From: Salibacterium salarium
GTDB lineage: Bacteria; Bacillota; Bacilli; Bacillales; Marinococcaceae
Reading direction: 5' to 3'
Assembly (NCBI RefSeq): GCF_030813635.1
Contig: NZ_JAUSUM010000003.1
Coordinates: 62,001-126,000 of the forward strand
DNA length: 64,000 nucleotides
Under the pieces are notes generated by a model that saw nothing but the letters and a program-made list of their open reading frames with translations, searched no databases and had not been told where the DNA came from. This document shows positions 46,194 to 53,793 of this stretch, piece by piece. Every line of letters starts with the position of its first letter. The first letter of the stretch is position 1. The position numbers and the translations under genes are program-made.

Positions 46194-47270
46194 TTACTGC
46201 AACTGCTCATGTTTGACGAACCACCATTTAATAAAAGGCAGAGCCAGGAATAAGATAAATAAAATCCGAAACAGTTGATACCCACTTATCATCGCAAGAT
46301 CGGCTCCAACGCCTGTCCCCGTCACTGTCATCTCTGCTAATCCACCTGGTGCAGTGCTTAAGAAAGCTGTTGCCATATTCATCTGTGTGACATTCATTAA
46401 AAAATAGGACAGGCTGAGAGAGACGACAATCAAAACAAGACTGCACAAAAATGTAAGAACACCGATTCGTTTGGATTTTTTGATTAAATCAGGATCCATT
46501 TGTAGTCCAAAATGTGTTCCTAAGAGTACTTGAGCGGCAAGTGTAAGCAAAGAAGGAAGCTCTGCTGTCGCACCAAATAATATATTTATAAGAGCTACGG
46601 TCAATAAAGGTCCTGTCAAATACGAAACTGGAAATCCTATTTTGCTTATAGAAAAAGCCACTAAACCGCACAGCAGTAGAATACCAATGTGCGAAAACGA
46701 AAGCCAAGGCAACAATGAGGTATAGTCAGCAGAGGCAGCTGCGTCATCTTTCAACGCCACTTGATGAACGACCAAAAAAGGAACAACAAAAATAACCGTT
46801 ATAATTCGAATCATTTGCATAAAAATTACTTTCGTTGAGTCAACCTGTTTCACTTCTTCACTAAGTGCTGCTACTTGCGATAATCCACCAGGAATACTGC
46901 CAAAAATAACATCAGCCCACTTCATTCCCAACTTCTTAAAAACGACACTTCCAATAAGGAGGCTGATCATAATCATCAAAATAGTAGCTAGTGCAATGAA
47001 ATGGAGCTGCTGCCCAATTTGTATTAATGTTTCTGTAGTTACCGAGACCCCAATCATATATCCTATAAAAATTAAGCCAAGATTTTTCCCTTGTACCGGC
47101 CACTGTGGACTTCGCTTTGTAAAACCACGCCATAAAATAAGTCCTGACATCGGTCCTAGCATCCATGGCAAAGGAACATTCAGGACATTAAAAATTAAAC
47201 CCGCAAGCAGGCTGATCAGAATGGTTTCCCCGTAAGGTGTTAAGCTCCGACCTTTCTCTTTCATATCCAT
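46194..47270 (-). CDS. AbrB-family membrane protein (PF05145)
   Basis: A 358-residue protein of about ten helices in two homologous halves. Half 1 has PLPWMLGPMSGLILWRGF and FGSIPGGLSQVAALSEEVKQ; half 2 has FPVSYLTGPLLTVALINILF and LSTAPGGLAEMTVTGTGVGA. The duplicated PGGL motif identifies the AbrB/ammonia-monooxygenase-like membrane family (named after E. coli AbrB, unrelated to the Bacillus AbrB regulator). Function is not established. ATG 47270 follows AAAGAG. No hairpin separates it from fetB. Confidence 0.82.
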   Translation of the reverse strand: MDMKEKGRSLTPYGETILISLLAGLIFNVLNVPLPWMLGPMSGLILWRGFTKRSPQWPVQGKNLGLIFIGYMIGVSVTTETLIQIGQQLHFIALATILMIMISLLIGSVVFKKLGMKWADVIFGSIPGGLSQVAALSEEVKQVDSTKVIFMQMIRIITVIFVVPFLVVHQVALKDDAAASADYTSLLPWLSFSHIGILLLCGLVAFSISKIGFPVSYLTGPLLTVALINILFGATAELPSLLTLAAQVLLGTHFGLQMDPDLIKKSKRIGVLTFLCSLVLIVVSLSLSYFLMNVTQMNMATAFLSTAPGGLAEMTVTGTGVGADLAMISGYQLFRILFILFLALPFIKWWFVKHEQLQ

Positions 47271-47469
47271 TCATCTCTTTTCTACGTGCATCATCTTTCT
47301 TAACCTTAGATTAGCACATCTGCTATGAATCTATCAATTTCGGTGTTCGAAATAATTATATGTATATCCTATTCCAACGCTCAATTTTTAGAATAATGAG
47401 GGCAAAATACAGACAGTTTGTATTTCTTTACTCCTCCATTATTCTCTGATATATTATAAAAGAATTACA

Positions 47470-47488
47470 AATCGTACTCATTACGATT
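47470..47488. promoter_or_regulatory. Zur box upstream of the S14 paralogue
   Basis: AATCGTA-CTCAT-TACGATT is an inverted repeat that fits the B. subtilis Zur consensus (TCGTAATNATTACGA). It lies just after a TATATTATAA -10-like sequence and 43 bp before the rpsN start, a position suited to zinc-dependent repression. Confidence 0.85.
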
Positions 47489-47530
47489 AACAATATAATA
47501 AATATTTTTATAGGAAAGGAGGGCACAATA

Positions 47531-47800
47531 ATGGCAACTGCAGCAAAAGTCGCAAAGGAAAAACAACGCCAAGAGACGGTAAATAAGTACGCGGAGCTAC
47601 GCAAAGACTTAAAGCAAAAAGGCGACTATGAAGCACTTCGTAAACTTCCCCGCGATTCTTCCCCCACCCGTCAAAATAATCGTTGCGGGGTAACTGGCAG
47701 ACCCCACGGTTATATGCGCAAGTTCGGATTGTCCCGCATTACGTTCCGGGAACTAGCTCATAAAGGTCAACTACCAGGTGTAAAAAAAGCAAGCTGGTAA
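47531..47800 (+). CDS. rpsN: Ribosomal protein S14, zinc-independent paralogue
   Basis: An 89-residue S14 of the C-minus type (B. subtilis YhzA/RpsN2). It carries [20 protein letters not shown] and [16 protein letters not shown] but has one cysteine and no CxxC pairs, so it cannot bind zinc as the main S14 does. Under zinc starvation it replaces the zinc-binding copy and lets that zinc be reused. The Zur box upstream supports this. AAAGGAGGG before the ATG. Monocistronic with its own terminator. Confidence 0.95.
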   Translation: MATAAKVAKEKQRQETVNKYAELRKDLKQKGDYEALRKLPRDSSPTRQNNRCGVTGRPHGYMRKFGLSRITFRELAHKGQLPGVKKASW

Positions 47801-47804
47801 GAAG

Positions 47805-47837
47805 AAATCATGGTGTGATACACATCATGATTTTTTT
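47805..47837 (+). terminator. Terminator of rpsN
   Basis: AAATCATG-GTGTG pairs with CACAT-CATGATTT around ATA and is followed by seven Ts. Confidence 0.9.
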
Positions 47838-47838
47838 G

Positions 47839-47995
47839 TTTGGATAGTAAATGTGGTCTTTTTGACAGTAATTCAATCTCTTTGGCTAGTAATCAATCAC
47901 ATTTAGACAGTAACGAATTGTTTGGATAGTAAACTTAAATATTTGGCTAGTAACTCCCTCAGCTTGGCTAGTATTCCATTCTTTTTCGCTAGTAA
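47839..47995. repeat. Eight-unit direct-repeat array with 21-bp period
   Basis: Twelve-base cores close to TTTGGCTAGTAA begin at 47839, 47860, 47881, 47902, 47921, 47942, 47963 and 47984. The spacing is 21, 21, 21, 19, 21, 21 and 21 bp. The cores vary at positions 4-7 (GGAT, TGAC, GGCT, AGAC, GGAT, GGCT, GGCT, CGCT), and the nine-base spacers are all different. The array begins two bases after the rpsN terminator. The plus strand has TAG stops in five of the eight cores. The minus strand reads LLxK heptads for five units before the 19-bp step breaks the frame. I take it as non-coding. Confidence 0.85.
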
Positions 47996-48175
47996 AATAC
48001 CTCCGATAGGACCTTTCTAGTGAAAGAATTTATCCGCTCATCCATCCCTTATAACTTGCTCCTTTCTGAATTTTTTCTCATCTTCAATTGTCAACTACTC
48101 TAAAATCCCGTATAATAAAATTTGAAATATTGTTCATTGTTAATTGAAATTAATTTCAAAAAGTGGTGAAGTTTT

Positions 48176-49009
48176 ATGAGACCTGCCGTCGTTAACATGA
48201 GTGTATTGCCTCAATCTTTTTTGAGATTTTTTGGACAACAACTAGATGTGCCCGGTACGACTTGGAATATGGTCTACCATGTCGATAATAATGTCACTTT
48301 AAAGACATTTGATCTTGAACTCTTTGCACAAACGGCTCCATTTGCTTTTATTGATGAAACAAAAACTAATCGGCTCATAGAAACATTGAATGAGGCAGAC
48401 GTGGTTCTGCTATTAACAGACCCGCTTCAAAACGAAGAAAAACTTCAACAAGTTCTTTCTCAACTAAAACAACCTGTCTTTATCATGCCAGTATCCATGT
48501 TGTATCCAACCATTCATTCATCTGAGTCCATCGGGTACGACACAGCTTTGAATGAAATAGTAAACCAAGCGTTATGCGTCGCCGACACCGCTGATTCTAT
48601 GAAATATGGAAAACCTAGACTTTTCTTTTTACAACTCCCAAAAGGAGCATCCCGTCATTTAACAGAAGATGTAGCCCTATCCACGGGAGGATTGGAACTA
48701 AAAGATGTGGATGAAAATACTAGATATGCTTTTCAACAACGTTTAATACAGCACTATCAATCGGGACAGACATATGCACTAGCTGCCATCGATGAAACGC
48801 TTGATTCCACTAAAATCAGCGAACAGTTGTCTAAAACAATGGACATAAATATAAATATCGTTACCGTCGACGGGGCTCAATGTCTTGGACCTAAATTTAC
48901 CGCTAAAGATAGACTTTTGATGGTTCGAGCTGCACAAAAAGCAAATGAATGGGTGCATTCGGCAGCTTCTTCTCCTAATCAAGTGGAGTGGTTTCACGTA
49001 ACAGCTTAA
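48176..49009 (+). CDS. Phosphofructokinase-like protein lacking catalytic motifs
   Basis: A 277-residue protein I align by eye with bacterial 6-phosphofructokinase. PVSMLYPTIHSSESIGYDTALNEIV (from residue 105, split here in two: IMPVSMLYPTI and SIGYDTALNEIVNQAL) takes the place of PFK's TIDNDI/GTD-TIGF-TAL region. RLFFLQLPKGASRHL replaces the V-EVMGR segment, and IVTVDGAQCLGPKFTAKDRL replaces TVLGHIQRGGSP--DR. The GGDGS loop, the TID/D catalytic aspartates, MGR and QRGG are all lost, so kinase activity is unlikely. Length is about 40 short of PFK. It sits 83 bp before transketolase on the same strand. The alignment is mine and unverified. Confidence 0.6.
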   Translation: MRPAVVNMSVLPQSFLRFFGQQLDVPGTTWNMVYHVDNNVTLKTFDLELFAQTAPFAFIDETKTNRLIETLNEADVVLLLTDPLQNEEKLQQVLSQLKQPVFIMPVSMLYPTIHSSESIGYDTALNEIVNQALCVADTADSMKYGKPRLFFLQLPKGASRHLTEDVALSTGGLELKDVDENTRYAFQQRLIQHYQSGQTYALAAIDETLDSTKISEQLSKTMDININIVTVDGAQCLGPKFTAKDRLLMVRAAQKANEWVHSAASSPNQVEWFHVTA

Positions 49010-49092
49010 ACAAACATCGCCCCTTTTCATAAGACGTCAGAGTTCATAGCAACAATCAAAATAGCTATTATTACAACAGAGGAGGATTTAAC

Positions 49093-51102
49093 TTGTCACA
49101 TTTCACAGATGAAGACAAACTAGCCGTACAAACTATTAGGACGTTATCGATGGATGCCGTTGAAAATGCACAATCCGGACATCCAGGAATGCCTATGGGA
49201 GCTGCTCCTATGGCTTATACACTCTGGAGTCGTTTTTTTAAAACAAATCCGCAGAAGCCTGATTGGATTAACCGCGACCGTTTTGTATTATCTGCGGGTC
49301 ATGGTTCCATGCTCTTATACAGCCTTCTTCATTTAAGCGGATATGATCTGACAATGGACGATATAAAACAATTCCGAAGCTGGGGAAGCAAAACCCCTGG
49401 ACATCCCGAATCTGGAGATACTCCCGGTGTGGATGCAACAACCGGTCCGCTTGGTCAAGGAGTTGCCATGGCTGTTGGTATGGCAATGGCAGAACGCAAA
49501 CTGGCCTCCACTTACAATGAACAAGACGCCGAATTAATTAATCATTATACCTACTCGATATGTGGTGATGGTGATTTAATGGAAGGGGTAAGTGCTGAAT
49601 CCGCTTCTCTTGCTGGACATTTAAAACTAGGAAAATTAATAGTATTATATGATTCTAATGACATCTCCCTAGACGGCGATTTAAATCGTTCTTTTTCCGA
49701 AGATCCTGCCAAACGCTTTGAATCATATGGATGGCACGTGCAGCGCGTAGAAGACGGAGAAGATATGGAAGCCATCGAAAAAGCAATTAAAGAAGCACAA
49801 ACCAATGCCGATAAGCCATCCTTTATTGAAGTGAAAACAATTATAGGTTTTGGCGCTCCAAACAAATCCGGCAGCGCTGCTTCACACGGTGCTGCTCTTG
49901 GTGAAGAAGAAGTCAAGCTGGCAAAACAGGCCTATGGATGGCCGTTTGAAGAACCATTTTTTGTTCCGGATTCTGTTTATTCCCGTTTTCAAGATATGAT
50001 TGCAAAACCCGGAAAACAACAATTTGAAAATTGGCAGAACGAGTTAAGCCAATACGAAGTAAATCATCCGGACAAAGCCGCGTCATTCCAAAAAGCTATT
50101 CATGGTGAACTTCCTGCTGACTGGGATGTTTCTTTACCAACATACTCTGAAAATGACAAACCTAAAGCAACTAGAGCTACTTCTGGTGAAATGATTCAAG
50201 CGATAGCATCTGCCGTTCCTGAATTTTTAGGAGGATCAGCGGATCTTGGCGGTTCCAACAAAACGCACATTAACGATACAAATGATTTCGGCGCCCCTAC
50301 CTATGATGGGAAAAACATTTGGTTTGGCGTACGGGAATTTGCGATGGCTGCTGCTATGAACGGGATGGCACTACACGGCGGTCTGAAAATTTTCGGAGGT
50401 ACTTTCTTTGTTTTCTCTGATTACTTGCGTCCTGCTATTCGAATGGCAGCTATCATGGAACTTCCGGTTAACTATGTCTTCACACATGACAGCATTGCTG
50501 TAGGGGAAGACGGACCAACACATGAACCAATCGAACAACTTCCGTCTCTACGTGCAATGCCTGGATTATCAGTCATTCGCCCGGCCGATGGCAATGAAAC
50601 ACGTGCTGCTTGGAAGCAAGCTTTACAATCTAATGATCACCCAACTGCACTCGTATTAACCAGACAAAACCTGCCTGTTCTTGCTGGTACGGAAAATCAA
50701 GCAGAAGAGGGTGTGAAAAAAGGTGCCTATATCGTAAAAGAAGCCAAAAACTCTGAGCCGGATGCTGTCCTATTAGCAAGTGGATCAGAAGTTTCGTTAG
50801 CCATCGAAGCACAACAACTGCTTGAACAAGACAATATCTCCACAAGAGTTGTCAGCATGCCAAGTTGGGATTTATTTGATGCTCAAGAAAAAACATATCG
50901 CCAACAGATTATCCCACCTCATGTTAAAGCACGATTAGCTGTAGAAATGGCTTCTCCTTTCGGTTGGGAACGCTACACGGGAGATTATGGTGATACTTTT
51001 GGTATTAATACCTTTGGTGCTTCCGCTGCGGGACCTGAAGTTGTTGCTCAGTATGGTTTTACACCAGAATGTGTTGCTAACAAACTAAAAGAACTATTAT
51101 AA
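49093..51102 (+). CDS. tkt: Transketolase
   Basis: Thiamine-diphosphate enzyme of the pentose phosphate pathway moving two-carbon units between sugar phosphates. The start is TTG 49093, seven bases after GGAGG. Motifs: [18 protein letters not shown] near residue 28, [18 protein letters not shown] near 116, cofactor site [20 protein letters not shown] near 156, [10 protein letters not shown], and in the pyrimidine domain [19 protein letters not shown] near residue 415, [20 protein letters not shown] near 468. 669 residues, full length. The thiamine operon at 12-15 kb supplies its cofactor pathway. It is followed by deoR. Confidence 0.96.
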   Translation: MSHFTDEDKLAVQTIRTLSMDAVENAQSGHPGMPMGAAPMAYTLWSRFFKTNPQKPDWINRDRFVLSAGHGSMLLYSLLHLSGYDLTMDDIKQFRSWGSKTPGHPESGDTPGVDATTGPLGQGVAMAVGMAMAERKLASTYNEQDAELINHYTYSICGDGDLMEGVSAESASLAGHLKLGKLIVLYDSNDISLDGDLNRSFSEDPAKRFESYGWHVQRVEDGEDMEAIEKAIKEAQTNADKPSFIEVKTIIGFGAPNKSGSAASHGAALGEEEVKLAKQAYGWPFEEPFFVPDSVYSRFQDMIAKPGKQQFENWQNELSQYEVNHPDKAASFQKAIHGELPADWDVSLPTYSENDKPKATRATSGEMIQAIASAVPEFLGGSADLGGSNKTHINDTNDFGAPTYDGKNIWFGVREFAMAAAMNGMALHGGLKIFGGTFFVFSDYLRPAIRMAAIMELPVNYVFTHDSIAVGEDGPTHEPIEQLPSLRAMPGLSVIRPADGNETRAAWKQALQSNDHPTALVLTRQNLPVLAGTENQAEEGVKKGAYIVKEAKNSEPDAVLLASGSEVSLAIEAQQLLEQDNISTRVVSMPSWDLFDAQEKTYRQQIIPPHVKARLAVEMASPFGWERYTGDYGDTFGINTFGASAAGPEVVAQYGFTPECVANKLKELL

Positions 51103-51212
51103 GAAGCTGTAGTATAATCCGGAAAAGCGATAATAAGGCTTTTCCGGTTTTCTTTTTTGCTATATTTTTATTAAAATAAAAAAAGAACAAATTGAAGCAG
51201 GAGGTGCGTGCC

Positions 51213-52142
51213 ATGGATCAACTCTCAAAAATGATTGACGCTGCTCGGATGTATTATGAATATGATTACAGCCAGCAAGAGATTGCTAAAAAGTTGGAGA
51301 TGTCACGGCCAACCGTCTCCAGAATCCTCAAAAAAGCGAAACAGGAAGGAATTGTAGAAGTAACCATCCATGATCCTTCTGAAGAAATTGAGCAGCAAAC
51401 GCTAGCTTTGAAAAAAACATATGAATTAAAAGAAGTCATTATCGTTCATTCAGATGAAGAAGAAACAACATTAAAAGAAAAACTAGGGGAAGCCGCTGCT
51501 TCCTTTCTCGATCATCACATCGAAAGTCAAGACACACTTGCGGCCTCATGGGGAACAACTCTTTACGAAACGGCCAAAAGAGTGCAACCAAAAACAATGC
51601 CTACTGTGGAAATTGTTCAGTTAAACGGCGGCGCCAGCCATTCCGGAAATCAAACGTATGCAACAGAAATCATTCATTTACTTGGACGTGCGTTTCAAAC
51701 CGATAATTGGCTACTTCCCTTACCAGCAATTGTTGATCATGTTTCTGTCAAAAATGCAATTGAAAAAGATAGACATATTCAGCGTATTCTCCAAAAAGGA
51801 AAAACGGCTGACAAAGCAATCTTTAGTGTTGGTGCCCCAACGATCGACTCCGTTCTCATGCAAACGGATTACTTTACAGAAGATGAATTGAATAAACTTG
51901 ATACGGACGCTGCCGGTGAAATATGTTCCCGTTTTTTTAATGAGGAGGGACACATATGTCATGAAGAACTAAATGAACGTACGATTGGTATCGAACTAGA
52001 TGAATTAAAAAAGAAAAAGTCTTCCATTCTTGTAGCTGGGGGCCAAAAGAAGCAGCGTGCTGTGCGAGGAGCTTTACAAGGCGGCTATGCCAACATATTA
52101 ATTACCGATCAAAACACCGCTCATTGGTTATTACAATCATAA
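51213..52142 (+). CDS. deoR: SorC-family sugar-phosphate-responsive regulator DeoR
   Basis: Transcriptional repressor of the SorC family. The N-terminal HTH (residues 18-42: YDYSQQEIAKKLEMSRPTVS then RILKKAKQEG) precedes a sugar-phosphate binding domain with AASWGTTLYETAKRVQP, VEIVQLNGGASHS, and the closing ILVAGGQKKQRAVRGALQGG. The match to B. subtilis DeoR, which responds to deoxyribose-5-phosphate, is close throughout. ATG 51213 follows GGAGGTG by five bases; 309 residues. The deo catabolic genes are not in the window. Being 110 bp after tkt raises a link to pentose metabolism. Confidence 0.88.
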   Translation: MDQLSKMIDAARMYYEYDYSQQEIAKKLEMSRPTVSRILKKAKQEGIVEVTIHDPSEEIEQQTLALKKTYELKEVIIVHSDEEETTLKEKLGEAAASFLDHHIESQDTLAASWGTTLYETAKRVQPKTMPTVEIVQLNGGASHSGNQTYATEIIHLLGRAFQTDNWLLPLPAIVDHVSVKNAIEKDRHIQRILQKGKTADKAIFSVGAPTIDSVLMQTDYFTEDELNKLDTDAAGEICSRFFNEEGHICHEELNERTIGIELDELKKKKSSILVAGGQKKQRAVRGALQGGYANILITDQNTAHWLLQS

Positions 52143-52253
52143 TATTGTTTTTTTCGATGTCGAAACATCCTCCATCAACTCTGTGAACTCTTAAGACAGG
52201 CAAAGGGAGCGAAAAGCCTTCGAGAGCAACCCTGCTGAAAAATAAGATTAAAT

Positions 52254-52300
52254 AGGACAGATCTTGGGATAACTGCCCAACATCCGTCCTTCTTTTAAAT
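52254..52300 (+). terminator. Terminator downstream of deoR
   Basis: AGGAC-A-GAT-C-TTGGG pairs with CCCAA-C-ATC-C-GTCCT around ATAACTG, followed by TCTTTTAAATTTT. The 110 bp between the deoR stop and this hairpin hold a TTTCGATGTCGAAA palindrome at 52152-52165 and nothing else recognised. Confidence 0.8.
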
Positions 52301-52382
52301 TTTCCTGTTTTGATAAAACTTTAATAATTATCAAATGAAATTTGAACTTTTTTTGAATTAATTATGTCTTTTTTGTGACTTA

Positions 52383-52421
52383 TTTGTTACAATATAAGTA
52401 ACAAAATTGAAACCGTTTACT
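52383..52421. promoter_or_regulatory. Palindrome and cre-like site before the 96-residue membrane protein
   Basis: TTTGTTAC (52383-52390) and GTAACAAA (52398-52405) form a perfect 8-bp inverted repeat with a 7-bp spacer. TGAAACCGTTTACT (52408-52421) differs from the CcpA cre consensus mainly at its last base. The two suggest regulated expression, but no regulator is assigned to the palindrome. Confidence 0.45.
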
Positions 52422-52462
52422 TAGAATTGTAGTAAATAACCGTAAATTAAAGAGGTGTTCAT

Positions 52463-52753
52463 ATGGATGTTCTATTATTATTTATGGCTTTTGCAACTGT
52501 AGCTCCTTTCTTTTTTGCTCGTCGGGGAAAATGGAGCCTCTCCCTAATACAAGGTGCTTTAATGCTTGGAATGTGGGATTATTTCCTTAGTCACTTCACC
52601 TCAATAACTGTATTAAATGCTCCAACTTCTATCGTAGCCTTCTACGGAAGCCTTTTACTTGCAGATGTTGCCCTTATCATGTTCCTTATATCGTTCTTTA
52701 AGGATATGGCATCAAAACAAGTGGTTCCTCGATTTCGTTCTAGCGCACGCTGA
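52463..52753 (+). CDS. Small unknown membrane protein
   Basis: A 96-residue protein with three hydrophobic segments (about residues 2-18, 28-48, 58-80) and a basic C-terminus (SKQVVPRFRSSAR). Family not recognised. AAGAGGTG seven bases before the ATG, a palindrome and a cre-like box upstream and a perfect terminator after it indicate a real single-gene unit. It is convergent with qoxD, but nothing ties it to the oxidase. Confidence 0.7.
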   Translation: MDVLLLFMAFATVAPFFFARRGKWSLSLIQGALMLGMWDYFLSHFTSITVLNAPTSIVAFYGSLLLADVALIMFLISFFKDMASKQVVPRFRSSAR

Positions 52754-52772
52754 TTCTTGTATAGAATAATAA

Positions 52773-52817
52773 AAAACACTCCGTTTTCAGGATAGTCTTC
52801 CTGTAACGGAGTGTTTT
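52773..52817. terminator. Bidirectional terminator between the small membrane gene and qoxD
   Basis: AAAACACTCCGTT (52773-52785) pairs with AACGGAGTGTTTT (52805-52817), with an inner CAGGA/TCCTG helix. T-runs exist on both strands. Confidence 0.93.
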
Positions 52818-52824
52818 CTATTTA

Positions 52825-53184
52825 TTAATGATCCATATCCTCATGATTTTCCATTTCTGCATCATTTCCACCGCCATCATGATTATGACTGTAGCCAAAG
52901 GACATCGTCCATATCGAACCAGCCACGACGACAGCTGCGACAAAAAATGCTTGCAACATATTACCAACCTGTATGCCGCCGCTATCGGTTTCCGTCATAT
53001 GCATGAACATGAATAATTGAATGCATGCTTGAATCACAGCCAACACCATAATCGCAGTTATAATCCACGGTGTTGGCAGACCGGAACTAAGTGCTGCCCA
53101 GGCGGCTACTATCGTAAGAACAATCGATGCGATAAACCCAACAATGTGTTTTTTAGGGAAGCCTTCGCTGTGTTCGCTACTCAT
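52825..53184 (-). CDS. qoxD: Cytochrome aa3 quinol oxidase subunit IV
   Basis: Small membrane subunit of the heme-copper menaquinol oxidase. Three helices in 119 residues (KHIVGFIASIVLTIVAAWAA; IITAIMVLAVIQACIQLFMF, with the typical FMHMTE; FFVAAVVVAGSIWTMSF). The tail is rich in His, Asp and Glu. It starts immediately after the qoxC stop and is the last gene of the operon. Confidence 0.92.
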   Translation of the reverse strand: MSSEHSEGFPKKHIVGFIASIVLTIVAAWAALSSGLPTPWIITAIMVLAVIQACIQLFMFMHMTETDSGGIQVGNMLQAFFVAAVVVAGSIWTMSFGYSHNHDGGGNDAEMENHEDMDH

Positions 53185-53793
53185 TTATACCACCATCCCA
53201 ATCAAATAAACACTGGTGAAGATAAAGATCCAGATAACATCTAAAAAGTGCCAATACAATCCGACAATGAACATTTTTCTAGACGTCACCGGTGTTAATC
53301 CTCTTTGACGAAGCTGGACAATCAGAAGAGTTGCCCAAGATATTCCGAGCAAGACGTGCAAACCGTGGGTCCCTGTTAATAAAAAGAAACCTGACCAAAA
53401 TGCACTTGATTGAAGAGACGCTCCTTCATGAATGTAGTGCACAAACTCATATATCTCAAAACCTAAGAACCCTAAACCGAGTACTAAGGTTATCGCAAGC
53501 CAAGTAAGCAATCCTTTTAAAGAGCCGCGACGCATTTCATGAATCGCAATTCCACAAGTAAAACTACTAGTTAAAAGAAGAAAGGTCATGATGAGTACCA
53601 TCGGCAACTCAAACAATTCAGCAGGGACTGGAGAATCTCCTGTGCGGCCAAACATAACAGCATACGTCGCAAACAGTGTAGAAAATAATGCAACTTCTGC
53701 GCCGATAAAGATCCAAAACCCAAGAATATTCATTCTTCCTTCATGTGACCGATATTCAAGCGGGCCAGTTGTTAAATCCGTGTCTGCACTCAT
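53185..53793 (-). CDS. qoxC: Cytochrome aa3 quinol oxidase subunit III
   Basis: Five-helix subunit III, 202 residues, with EGRMNILGFWIFIGAEVALF, FFLLTGTHGLHVLLGISWA and FIVGLYWHFLDVIWIFIFTS. This two-helix-shorter form is usual for quinol oxidases. It overlaps qoxB by 4 bp; AAGGGGGGG lies before its ATG. Confidence 0.94.
   Translation of the reverse strand: MSADTDLTTGPLEYRSHEGRMNILGFWIFIGAEVALFSTLFATYAVMFGRTGDSPVPAELFELPMVLIMTFLLLTSSFTCGIAIHEMRRGSLKGLLTWLAITLVLGLGFLGFEIYEFVHYIHEGASLQSSAFWSGFFLLTGTHGLHVLLGISWATLLIVQLRQRGLTPVTSRKMFIVGLYWHFLDVIWIFIFTSVYLIGMVV

Noticed and set aside
47839-47995. Repeat-spacer pattern that could be mistaken for a CRISPR array
   Set aside because: Repeats are 12 bp and degenerate, spacers are 9 bp, and no cas genes are present. 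True CRISPR repeats and spacers are each well over 20 bp.
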